From NCBI GenBank assembly GCA_013151585.1, contig JAADHY010000747.1:7015-14691 (forward strand): a stretch of 7,677 nucleotides of DNA. The letters run 5' to 3'. Shown here one piece after another: positions 1-6,745 of this stretch. The notes below the pieces were generated by a model, which was not told the DNA's origin, ran no database searches, and was given only the letters and a program-made list of their open reading frames with translations. Origin of the DNA: Planctomycetota bacterium (lineage in GTDB: Bacteria > Planctomycetota > Planctomycetia > Planctomycetales > Planctomycetaceae). The position numbers and the translations under genes were made by a program. Position 1 is the first letter of the stretch, and every line of letters starts with the position of its first letter.

Positions 1-137
1 ACCCAGGGCGCTGAAGCTGCCTCGCCGCCTTCCTTTCCGCTTCCCCGTCCCGTCCAGCCGACCACGACCCCGCACATGCACGCCATCAAGGTTGCTCCGG
101 CGGTTAAGCGTGCGGCACTGCGTCTCGTCTCGTTCAT
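1..137 (-). CDS. Start of a secreted/exported protein (5' end only; possibly the secretin GspD)
   Basis: Only the first 45 codons are visible; the gene runs off the left edge. The predicted N-terminus starts MNETRRSAAR, a basic n-region. It is followed by a hydrophobic stretch at about residues 11-28 (LTAGATLMACMCGVVVGW) and then a Gly/Ser-rich stretch. This looks like a signal peptide or a signal anchor. A cysteine at residue 20 follows L-M-A, a poor lipobox. The ATG start is preceded by GAGG about 11 nt upstream, and the gene begins 81 nt after the gspM stop on the same strand, so it probably belongs to the same operon. T2SS operons often place the secretin gene gspD beside these genes, and a secretin needs a signal peptide. 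No secretin domain is visible, so that identity is inference from position only. Confidence 0.5.
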   Translation of the reverse strand, partial: MNETRRSAARLTAGATLMACMCGVVVGWTGRGSGKEGGEAASAPW

Positions 138-218
138 GGAATCGAAACCTCGCTGCTGGGAAAGAGCCTATCCGGGATTCACTCAGATGGTCGACTCGTC
201 GCCTGGTGGTTCGGGCAG

Positions 219-1898
219 TTAGCCTTGTTCCGCTGGTGATTCTGTTTCTGGCTCATTGGACTCCTTCTGGGAGGCGTCCGACGTCGGAGAGACCGCCGAA
301 GCTCCGTCGGAGGCTCGTTCCGCCCCGCTCGATTCCGGCGCGCGGCGTTGTGGCGTCCCTGGTTCTGGCGACGGCCGTTTGGGCGACCCTGTGGTGGGTG
401 AGGTGGGGGCGGAGGAAGGGCCCGAGGTTGACGGGGGCGGAGCGGAGTCGGGCGGAGGCGAAACCGACGGGACATCCGGTTTCGCAACCACCAGGTCCCT
501 CACTTTCTGCATCGATCGCAGGTTTTGGCCGAGATCGAGCTTCCAGACAGCCTCGTTGGTCCGCAACACGATGTGATCGCGATGGATCGCGACAACGGCC
601 GCCTCGACGCCCGCGTATCGAAGCGTCTCGCCTTCATGGAGAATCAAGCGCCGGTTGTTCGAACGATCATAGAGCCACGCTTCGCGCAGCTCGTCCTTCC
701 TACCCGCCCCGACCAAGTACGTATACTGGGCCACGTCCTCCTTGACAGTGATCGTGACTGTCTGCGACGCGGTCATCGGGTTGGGACTGCCGTCGGTGAC
801 TTGCACCGTGACTCGGTAATCGCCAGGGGCCGTATCCCACGTGGTCTTCCAGGTGAATTGGCCGGTTTTGGGGTCGATGGTCGCGCCGGAAGGAGCTCCG
901 GAGCCCAGACTGAACTTCAACTGATCGGGTGTTTCCAGATCCAGGGCGCTGACTTTGAACGTGGCGGTCTCGCCCGGCAGTATCGCAATCGGCTCCAAAG
1001 CCTCGATCATCGGCGGCGCGTTGGGCGTCTCGGGCGGGGCTTCCTTTTGAGGCTTGGCAAAAGGGTTGAGAGTGACCAGGACATTGTAGTCACCGAGGCT
1101 TGCGGCCTTCATTTGCGGGTTGACCGGTGCCAGCTCGACCGTGCTTCCGGCCGGGTGTTTTGCGGCTGGAAAGCCGCTGGCCCTCCGTTGGACGGTCCAC
1201 CTTTTCCTATCGGCCTTTGCGACGATCATGAATTCACCACCGATGCGCACGCGGAACGGAGGTTTTTCGGGAAAGTCGGCGGCCGATTCCACCGTGACGG
1301 TCTCGGCTTGCTCATCAATGTCCGCAGCCAGGCGCGTTCGCGGGAAGAGAGACGAACCTCGGTCCGGGGCGCCAGGCAGCGACAGGCCTTCTACCGTAAT
1401 CGATACGGCCATGGGACCGTTGACCCCGCGATTACGGTTCTCCACGGTCAGGCCGACGATATGCTGCAGCAGGTTCGTGTTGTAGAAGGCGAACAAGAAG
1501 TTGCGGATGCGGTCGATCGTGCCCTCGGCCGTGAGTTTGACGCGGACGCTGACGTACGACCCGTCTCGGGCCCGTACCAGCCGCTCGGGCGTGACCGTGA
1601 CGTTCTCGAACTGTGCCACCTCTTCAGCCAAATCGGTGAGCCACTGCTGGTAGAGCACCATAGCATTCTGAGGGCTTGCAGGCAGGCTCTGTTTGGTCCA
1701 GGCGGCCATCTTGCGCAGCTTGGCGCGAGCGACTTGGCGGTCGAAGCGCAGCGTCTCCAGCTTCTCGTCGAGCTTTTGGATTCGCTCCATTCGCTGGTTA
1801 AGCGGCTCGTTATAGGCTTTCCAGCCGCGCGGCAAAATCACGCCCCCGCCGACCGTGATCGCCAGAATCGCCGCCAGAATTTTTTCTCGCGCTTGCAT
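219..1898 (-). CDS. gspM: GspM/PilO-like T2SS platform protein with extra beta domains and a GspC/PilP-like domain
   Basis: A 559-residue protein, far longer than the roughly 160-200 residues usual for GspM. Domains in order: one N-terminal membrane helix (residues 7-23); a coiled coil (about 30-65); a ferredoxin-like PilO/GspM core (about 86-173, with TIDRIRNFLFAFYNTNLLQHI); a small beta module (about 197-258, VRIGGEFMIVAKADRKRWTV); a cadherin/putative-Ig-like domain (about 296-385, ending YRVTVQVTDG...VTITV); a GspC homology-region/PilP-like domain (about 392-460, EAWLYDRSNNRRLILHEGE...VWKLDLGQNL); and a Pro/Ser/Thr/Glu-rich tail (471-559). The membrane topology puts nearly all of it in the periplasm. 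Known GspM binds GspL and helps it couple the ATPase to pseudopilus assembly, and known GspC links the platform to the secretin. Here one chain could do both, which is inference. It starts 6 nt after the gspL stop, with a good ribosome-binding site. The GspM assignment rests on topology, fold pattern and position after gspL. Confidence 0.8.
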   Translation of the reverse strand: MQAREKILAAILAITVGGGVILPRGWKAYNEPLNQRMERIQKLDEKLETLRFDRQVARAKLRKMAAWTKQSLPASPQNAMVLYQQWLTDLAEEVAQFENVTVTPERLVRARDGSYVSVRVKLTAEGTIDRIRNFLFAFYNTNLLQHIVGLTVENRNRGVNGPMAVSITVEGLSLPGAPDRGSSLFPRTRLAADIDEQAETVTVESAADFPEKPPFRVRIGGEFMIVAKADRKRWTVQRRASGFPAAKHPAGSTVELAPVNPQMKAASLGDYNVLVTLNPFAKPQKEAPPETPNAPPMIEALEPIAILPGETATFKVSALDLETPDQLKFSLGSGAPSGATIDPKTGQFTWKTTWDTAPGDYRVTVQVTDGSPNPMTASQTVTITVKEDVAQYTYLVGAGRKDELREAWLYDRSNNRRLILHEGETLRYAGVEAAVVAIHRDHIVLRTNEAVWKLDLGQNLRSMQKVRDLVVAKPDVPSVSPPPDSAPPPSTSGPSSAPTSPTTGSPKRPSPEPGTPQRRAPESSGAERASDGASAVSPTSDASQKESNEPETESPAEQG

Positions 1899-1904
1899 TT
1901 CCGG

Positions 1905-1911
1905 TCACCTC
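1905..1911 (-). promoter_or_regulatory. Ribosome-binding site of gspM overlapping the gspL stop
   Basis: On the minus strand GAGGTGA lies 6 nt before the gspM ATG (GAGGTGA, then CCGGAA, then ATG). Its last three bases are the TGA stop codon of gspL. This arrangement lets a ribosome finishing gspL restart on gspM, which fits two products needed together in the inner-membrane platform. It also supports 1898 as the correct gspM start. Confidence 0.7.
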
Positions 1912-3452
1912 GCTCGCGTACCATTGCCGGACCGCCGCGTCCGACGGGGACGACCGCGTCGGGACGAGGCGTGTTCAGTGCCGCCTGACCGGCTGTCCTT
2001 CGCCTCTTTCTCCGGAGGCAGCAGCTCCGCCGTCAGTTCGAATCGAAACGGGTATTCGGTGTCCGGCGAGTTGCGAGAAATCTCACTCGGTTGCACTTCG
2101 TACCTCTTTCGCTGCATGAAAGCCATATAGAGCGTTTCGATGTCGCGGCGATCCTTGGCCACGCCGTTCGCATTGACCGTCGCTGCAACCCGACCAATCC
2201 CCTGGTCGACCGCGAGACGAATCAGATAATAACGCTCAGTGCCTTTCAGCGTCTCGGCAATCTCTTTGGTCAATTCCAAACAATTCACGGCTCGGTCGAT
2301 CCACGCGGCGACCGCATCGGCTTCCTCGACTTGCGGAGCCAATTCTTTCAGCTCTTCCGTCAGCTTTTCTTGCTGATCCTGACGGACCGTGATCGCGCGA
2401 TCCAAAGCTTTGATCTGCCAGGCCCGCAGGACGAACATCCCGATCAGCAAGATACACAGCCCGGCCCCGGCCGCGATCAGTCGGGGCTTGGTCAGATCGC
2501 GCTCGACCGGCCGCTGACGCGGATGCAGGAAGTCAATCGCGGGGACCTTCGCCTCTTCGACGGCGAGTAATTGACCGACCAACGGGGCCAGCCCCGCCCG
2601 CTCGTCGGGCACACCTGTCTCGGGAAGTTCGATCGACGAGCTGGCGAGCGGATCGAGCGTCCGGGCTTCGCACTGCAGGCGTGCCTCCATTGCTTGGAGT
2701 AAGTCGTCATCCTGGTCGCTGATCAGCCATGCCTGGTCGAACTGGAACTCGCCGTATCGCTCCTGCAACACGACTGACGCGCGGCTGATCTCCGTCAACA
2801 GCATCTGCCGCCAGGAGCCACCCGTCAGACGCGTCGCGTGCGCGAAAATCACGTGCTGCTGTTGCGTGACCAGCAGCTCACATCGGTCTCCGTGGCGGAC
2901 CAAAATGAACATGGTGGCCTCGGGCGCGAGGCCTGCTTGCTCGGCCGCCCGCACGACCAACTCGGCAATGCCAGTCGAAGCCATGCCGAGCTGCGTCATC
3001 TCAAGGCCGGCCGCGGCCAAAACCGCCTGGGCGCTGTCGGCGAGTTTCTTCGCGACGGTCACCATCAAAGCGTCACGACCTTCCAGCTCGGGCCGACGCG
3101 GCAACGGCAGAAAGTCCAGACACACTTGCTCCAGCGGCAACGCCGACTTCGCAGCCGCCTGGAAGCGGACTAGGTCCGGAAGTTCTTCGTCCGGAGCCTC
3201 AGGCAGTTCCAGCCGCTTCACGACGACATCTTCCCGCGGCACAAGCACAACGACGCGTTTCGCGGCTATCCGAAGCTCCGCCAGCCGCTCTTTCAGCCAC
3301 CGGCCGGCCTGCTCCGGATCCGTGGCAGGCTGCTGGTCCTCGGGCCATGCCCAGTCGAAGCATGTCTTGACGGCAACTCGCCCCGAGGCGACCGACGCGG
3401 CCACACCGCCGATTCTCTCTCGTCCCCACTCCACAACAAGTTGGTCAGACAT
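1905..3452 (-). CDS. gspL: GspL-like T2SS inner-membrane protein (PilM-type cytoplasmic domain plus PilN-type periplasmic domain)
   Basis: A 515-residue bitopic protein. Residues 1 to about 310 resemble the actin-like fold of PilM and cytoplasmic GspL. The run includes MSDQLVVEWG at the N-terminus, VVVLVPREDVVVKRLELP at 67-84, and a second half with FILVRHGDRCELLV at 182-195. There is one membrane helix at about 325-346 (LIAAGAGLCILLIGMFVLRAW), a charged coiled coil at about 347-378, and a small alpha/beta periplasmic domain at about 405-478 like that of PilN/GspL. In known systems GspL recruits the GspE ATPase in the cytoplasm and pairs with GspM in the periplasm. The gene follows gspK after 187 nt and is tightly linked to gspM. 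The ATG at 3452 has only a weak AGG about 12 nt upstream. The last 30 or so residues are unusually arginine-rich (RRGRPRRTRR). The identity is from domain layout and context. Confidence 0.85.
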   Translation of the reverse strand: MSDQLVVEWGRERIGGVAASVASGRVAVKTCFDWAWPEDQQPATDPEQAGRWLKERLAELRIAAKRVVVLVPREDVVVKRLELPEAPDEELPDLVRFQAAAKSALPLEQVCLDFLPLPRRPELEGRDALMVTVAKKLADSAQAVLAAAGLEMTQLGMASTGIAELVVRAAEQAGLAPEATMFILVRHGDRCELLVTQQQHVIFAHATRLTGGSWRQMLLTEISRASVVLQERYGEFQFDQAWLISDQDDDLLQAMEARLQCEARTLDPLASSSIELPETGVPDERAGLAPLVGQLLAVEEAKVPAIDFLHPRQRPVERDLTKPRLIAAGAGLCILLIGMFVLRAWQIKALDRAITVRQDQQEKLTEELKELAPQVEEADAVAAWIDRAVNCLELTKEIAETLKGTERYYLIRLAVDQGIGRVAATVNANGVAKDRRDIETLYMAFMQRKRYEVQPSEISRNSPDTEYPFRFELTAELLPPEKEAKDSRSGGTEHASSRRGRPRRTRRSGNGTRAR

Positions 3453-3489
3453 AGGTGTGTTGCCTACGAATGGTTAGCGGCAATCGGGA

Positions 3490-3639
3490 ATCAGAAGGTG
3501 GAAAGGAGAAGACAGAAGACACAGCATCGAATACTTTACGACGGTCCGGCGTGCCGATCACCAGATCCCTTCCCGGTGCCGGCCGCGGTCCCCTCCTGTC
3601 TCCCTATTCTGCCTTCTACCTTCTGCCTTCTTGTCTGCC
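3490..3639. repeat. Inverted pair of degenerate heptanucleotide repeats in the gspK-gspL spacer
   Basis: The 187-bp spacer between gspK and gspL holds two short arrays with a 7-bp period and the same consensus, GGCAGAA, in opposite orientation. On the plus strand at 3490-3517 the units are ATCAGAA, GGTGGAA, AGGAGAA, GACAGAA. On the minus strand, reading from 3627 down to 3607, they are GGCAGAA, GGTAGAA, GGCAGAA, and a further unit interrupted by a few extra bases lies at 3628-3639. The arms flank about 90 bp of unlike sequence. In the operon transcript the arms are largely complementary and could form a long imperfect stem between the two genes. The short tandem heptamers resemble in style the STRR repeats of cyanobacteria. 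No transposase or target duplication is visible. Confidence 0.6.
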
Positions 3640-3990
3640 TCACTGCAATCCTTCCTGCAACAGACTCCGCGAATAGCCTTTTCCCAAGTCGTTCAAATCT
3701 TGCAGACTGACGATTCTCGGCGGTAGCTCCGTCGCATCGACGATCGCTTCGAGGCGAACGAAGGGGCCGCCTTCCTCATAGTAGCCCACCACCTGAGCTC
3801 GATACACGCTGCCGCGAGTCGTCAGGTACGGAGCCAGTTCTCGCAACTGCTCCAAAGTCGTCAGGCCTTCGATGTAAAGCCATCCGATCGTCGATCGTGT
3901 TCCGGTTGTATCGGTCAGCGGTTGGCCGTTCGATCCGATGGCTTGGAATCCCACGATCGACTGCGCCAGCTCTTCCGTCATGCCCGGCAC

Positions 3991-4000
3991 GGAAAACTTC
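3991..4000 (-). other. Frameshift position in gspK
   Basis: The minus strand reads GAAGTTTTCC. The upstream frame reads GAA GTT TTC, and the downstream family-like frame reads TCC GTG CCG GGC ATG (S-V-P-G-M). Skipping one T, or adding two bases, joins the frames. The A-run on the plus strand is only 4 long (3993-3996), so a simple homopolymer read error is possible but not strongly favoured. Related INVN-x-A-x-x-x-V-L-x-x-[VI]-P-G-M segments have about three residues between Val and Val/Ile-Pro-Gly-Met, while here only one codon plus one base remain. That spacing, recalled from the family, would fit a 5-nt deletion. Confidence 0.7.
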
Positions 4001-4522
4001 CTTCCGGGCCTGGTTGACATTGATCCGCCCCTCCCGGTACGGTCCGGCGACCGTCGTGAAAGCGTCGATTAATTGGGGAAGATAGCTTTGCATTTGCCCG
4101 GGATCGTCCGGCCAGGGGCTGGTCAGTGTGGTCGACTGGCCATTCACTTCGGCTTGGACCTCGACACCGATCAGGTCGAACACCGAATTGATCTTTTCTT
4201 TGGCCCCTTGACTGAGGTCCAGGCCACCGCGGCTAACTTGCTGCTGCCGACCGCCGCCGAACAGTGACCGGCCTAACTGCTCGGCCGCCTGCCGCGCTTG
4301 CTGCTCGGCCTGCTCGGACACTTCGCTCCCGGGTTGGCTTTGGCCCTCCGGGGCAACCGCGCCGTAAATCCGATAGGCCACGACGAACTTCGCAGTTTCC
4401 TCGCCGAACTCCGTCTCAATCTGGTCGTAAAGTTGAGCCAAGTCGGACGTATTCAAATTGATCTTCTCGCTTCCATCGGCACGCAGGTTCGACTCGCGGC
4501 TGTAGACGGTCAGGTAGGCGGA

Positions 4523-4618
4523 CCAACCGAGGTCGAGGATTCCGTCGGCGTTGTCGTCGGGCGGTGACAAGTCGCCGTCGTCTTCGTTTGGATCCAGCAG
4601 CCCGTTGCGGTTGGCGTC
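4523..4618 (-). other. Two EF-hand-like calcium-binding loops inside GspK
   Basis: GspK residues 219-230 read DANRNGLLDPNE, an exact D-x-N-x-N-G-x-x-D-x-x-E loop. Residues 239-250 read DDNADGILDLGW, which matches D-x-N-x-D-G-x-x-D but has Trp where Glu is expected at position 12. The acidic linker DDGDLSPP lies between them. GspK structures from other bacteria are known to bind calcium, so a calcium-stabilised fold is plausible. Binding here is inferred from the motif. Confidence 0.65.
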
Positions 4619-5324
4619 CTCGCCGTAAAGCAATTCCGGCGTGACACCTGCTACCAGCAGGAGCTCTTCCAGCGATTCCATTGGCCCGTTCTTGGCCTCG
4701 TACGGCGGGTCCAAAGTCAAATAGTAGTCGCTTTCGGCACCGAACTGCCGTTGCTCGTCGTCTTTGTCGAGCCAGTCGAGGATGGCATCGGCGATCTCTT
4801 CGGTCATGTTCGGAAGATACATTAGCCGTAGCCGCAGCTCGTCGGGATCGGCATCGCTGTCGGACAACAGGGAATTCAGATTCAGTTTGGCGGATTCGTC
4901 GATCAGACCGAATCGGATCGACTGAGCCGAAGTGTCCGTTTCCACAGGAGCCACGACGGCGAAGTAGCCTCGCCCGCGAGCCCGGTCGGAATCGCGAACG
5001 AGGTAGTGCTGAAACTGCTCGGGATCATGGTACAGGTCGACGTCAGTAGCGCCGGTGGCCAGCACGGCGAGCACCAGATCAATGGCCGAGTCAGCGAAGA
5101 GTCGAGCCTGGACGGCGCGTCCGAACATGGCCGTGCCTTCCGCTTCGGTCACCATGATCTCCGAAAAGGTATAGGCCCCGAGCGACAGCATGGCCACAAT
5201 GACCAACACGGCCAGCAGCACGCTGCCGCGCCGGACAAGTCGCCGTTCGTGTTGTTCGTGCTTTCGCTGCATAGAATACGATCGGCCTCTTCAGACCATG
5301 AGGAAACAAACCCCGTCACTCTGA

Positions 5325-6254
5325 TCAATATGTCGTCGATTCCGTCTCTTCGGTTGTCTCGGCCAAGGGGAGGGCCACGACCAGGCGGTATTGATCGGTC
5401 GAAGCCCCGACGGTTCCGCCGAACAAGAGCGACGGCGATTCCTCGGGAGCCCGGAACCCAATCGTGATGGCGATCGCTTTTGGCAGTCCGCCGTATTGGA
5501 CCGTGTCCCATTCGTCGACCCACTCGGTTCCGTCAAAATACTCAAACTGCAGGAAATCAATCTCTTCGGCCAGCAGTTGAGTTTTCTCGGCCATCGTCTG
5601 CAAGTGCCCCTCTTCGTCGGCCATGGTCATCGCCAGCCGGTTGCCCTGCAAACGCGCCAAGCCGGTGGCGGGCTCTTCGTCTTCCGATTCTTCGTTGGCC
5701 AACTCCGATGCAACTAACTGCTGCAGCGCAGAATCCGACTCGGTGCCGACCAGAAAATACGACACCGACTGCAAGTCGCTCGACGCCGTCGCCGTGTCCG
5801 CATCCGATTCGTCAACCAGTAGCGCAGCTTGCGGCCGGCTGATGTGAAGGACCAATGTCTGCGAATCACCGAAAACGCCCACGCTCTCCGAAAGATAGGC
5901 TTCGTCGGGATCGACGACCTCCACCGTGATCATGTCTTGCGAATCTGCGGTGTTGTTCGCTTCGTCTTGCCCCTCCTGTTCGTTGCGTCGATACACGACC
6001 GATCGGATGTCCGTGGCCATGCGGTTCAGCACAGCTCGGGCGATCTGACACCGTTCCATCTCCTCCTGCCCCACCCGCGAGTAGCGGTAGTAAAGCTCCA
6101 GAGCCGCGTAAACCGCAACCATCAAAACCAGGCTCAAGCCTGTCGCCAATAGGACTTCAAGCAACGTGAACGCCGAGCGTGGCACAGGCCCGCGGGCGTA
6201 GCTTGCCCGTTCCCACTCGCCTAGCTGTCTCGCGTTGTTCGCTCGTCCCGTCAC
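5325..6254 (-). CDS. gspJ: GspJ, minor pseudopilin of the T2SS tip
   Basis: A 309-residue prepilin-like protein. After a 28-residue leader (PRSA at its end) comes FTLLEVLLATGLSLVLMVAVY, a class III signal with Glu at +5 and a long N-terminal helix. The residue before the cleavage site is Ala28 rather than the usual Gly. The C-terminal half has GspJ-type strands: IDFLQFEYFDGTEWVDEWD at 232-250, GLPKAIAITIGF at 256-267 and QYRLVVALPL at 288-297. Acidic insertions sit at about 148-156 and 186-195. GspJ packs with GspI and GspK at the pseudopilus tip. It starts with GTG inside GTGA, overlapping the gspI stop by 4 nt, which supports the long leader. An internal GTG at codon 24 would give a 5-residue leader but lacks that coupling. 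Confidence 0.9.
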   Translation of the reverse strand: MTGRANNARQLGEWERASYARGPVPRSAFTLLEVLLATGLSLVLMVAVYAALELYYRYSRVGQEEMERCQIARAVLNRMATDIRSVVYRRNEQEGQDEANNTADSQDMITVEVVDPDEAYLSESVGVFGDSQTLVLHISRPQAALLVDESDADTATASSDLQSVSYFLVGTESDSALQQLVASELANEESEDEEPATGLARLQGNRLAMTMADEEGHLQTMAEKTQLLAEEIDFLQFEYFDGTEWVDEWDTVQYGGLPKAIAITIGFRAPEESPSLLFGGTVGASTDQYRLVVALPLAETTEETESTTY

Positions 6255-6745
6255 GGCGTTGATCCCGTAGTCGTTGAACTGTCTTCGATGAGGCCGGTTC
6301 CACTGCTGCCTGCCTCAGCCGCCTCACTGGAAACCGCCGCCCGATCGAAGTAGTACCGAGTCAACGTGTAGGAAACCTGATTGCTCTCATCGCCCTCGTT
6401 GCCGAGCCGCCAGACGGTGACCGTCAGTTCGTAAAGGTTCTCTTCCGCTCCGGGAGCAACCGTGAGGCTCCAACGCCATGCGTCTTCTTCGTCGTCCTCG
6501 AAGCCCGCTTCGGACACGTCCTGCAGCGGCTCAATGCCCGCCACAATCTCTTCCATCTTGGATTCGCAACGCAGGATGGCCTGAGTCTGCCAGCGGGCCT
6601 GCACGGCCGCCCGGACGCCCGTCGAGATCAATTGGCTCAGCACGGCGATCGATCCCAAAAAAATCCCCAGCGCCAAAATGACCTCCAGCAAGGTCAGCCC
6701 TGGCCGCAAGACGCTGCGAGCCGGTTGGGCCGCTAGCCCTCTCAT
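6251..6745 (-). CDS. gspI: GspI, minor pseudopilin of the T2SS tip
   Basis: A 164-residue prepilin-like protein. The leader ends RPG (Gly16), followed by LTLLEVILALGIFLGSIAVLS, with Glu21 at +5, the standard prepilin peptidase and methylation site. The next helix segment, AILRCESKMEEIVAGIEPL (57-74), and the strands WRWSLTVAP and LYELTVTVWRL match the small GspI fold, in which GspI forms the core of the GspI-J-K tip complex. The tail after about residue 136 is Ser/Thr/Gly-rich and probably disordered. An acidic patch, EDDEEDAW, lies at 83-90. Its ATG overlaps the gspH stop as ATGA, so translation is probably coupled. Confidence 0.92.
   Translation of the reverse strand: MRGLAAQPARSVLRPGLTLLEVILALGIFLGSIAVLSQLISTGVRAAVQARWQTQAILRCESKMEEIVAGIEPLQDVSEAGFEDDEEDAWRWSLTVAPGAEENLYELTVTVWRLGNEGDESNQVSYTLTRYYFDRAAVSSEAAEAGSSGTGLIEDSSTTTGSTP

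Larger units (their letters stand above)
3640..5272 (-). pseudogene. gspK: GspK, minor pseudopilin of the T2SS tip, with a frameshift near its C-terminus
   Basis: The N-terminus has a basic leader, RRG before the likely cleavage site, then SVLLAVLVIVAMLSLGAYTF. Position +5 is not Glu, which is the known signature of GspK. The body has repeated K/R-x-N-x-N motifs (KLNLN at 129-133, KINLN at 270-274, RINVN at 416-420) and LPNMTEEIADAILDWLD at 153-169, typical of the GspK helical domain. Residues 219-250 carry two EF-hand-like loops. The initial frame is good to about Val426 and then becomes an Arg-rich tail ending at a stop at 3776. The adjacent frame (from about 3993 to the stop at 3640) gives SVPGMTEELAQSIVGFQ, parallel to the earlier LPNMTEEIADAI, and a family-like end, DLNDLGKGY. 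Repairing the shift would give about 543-545 residues. GspK caps the pseudopilus tip with GspI and GspJ. The start ATG has only a distant AGAGG, and the gene begins 52 nt after gspJ. The break could be a mutation or a sequence error. Confidence 0.85.

Noticed and set aside
525..1988. Long open frame of 487 codons on the plus strand opposite gspM
   Set aside because: The minus-strand frame encodes recognisable GspM, Ig-like and HR-like domains, while the plus-strand translation is Arg-rich with no domain pattern. Long antisense frames are expected in GC-rich codon-biased genes.
3520..3570. Internal promoter for gspL on the minus strand (TAAAGT with a weak TGGTGA upstream)
   Set aside because: The -35-like box is poor and the spacing is uncertain; the match is at chance level in a 187-bp spacer.
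3490..3639. CRISPR array or insertion sequence in the gspK-gspL spacer
   Set aside because: The units are 7 bp with no unique spacers of CRISPR size, and there is no transposase or target-site duplication.
3776..3993. Reading the first-frame C-terminus of GspK (after Val426) as a genuine variable tail
   Set aside because: The overlapping frame has clear GspK family motifs (VPGMTEELAQ, YRAQVVGYYEEGG, DLNDLGKGY), whereas the first-frame tail is Arg-rich without pattern.
3991..4000. Programmed +1 frameshifting in gspK
   Set aside because: There is no stop or rare-codon pause like the prfB site directly at the shift, and the family spacing suggests missing bases. A mutation or sequence error is simpler.
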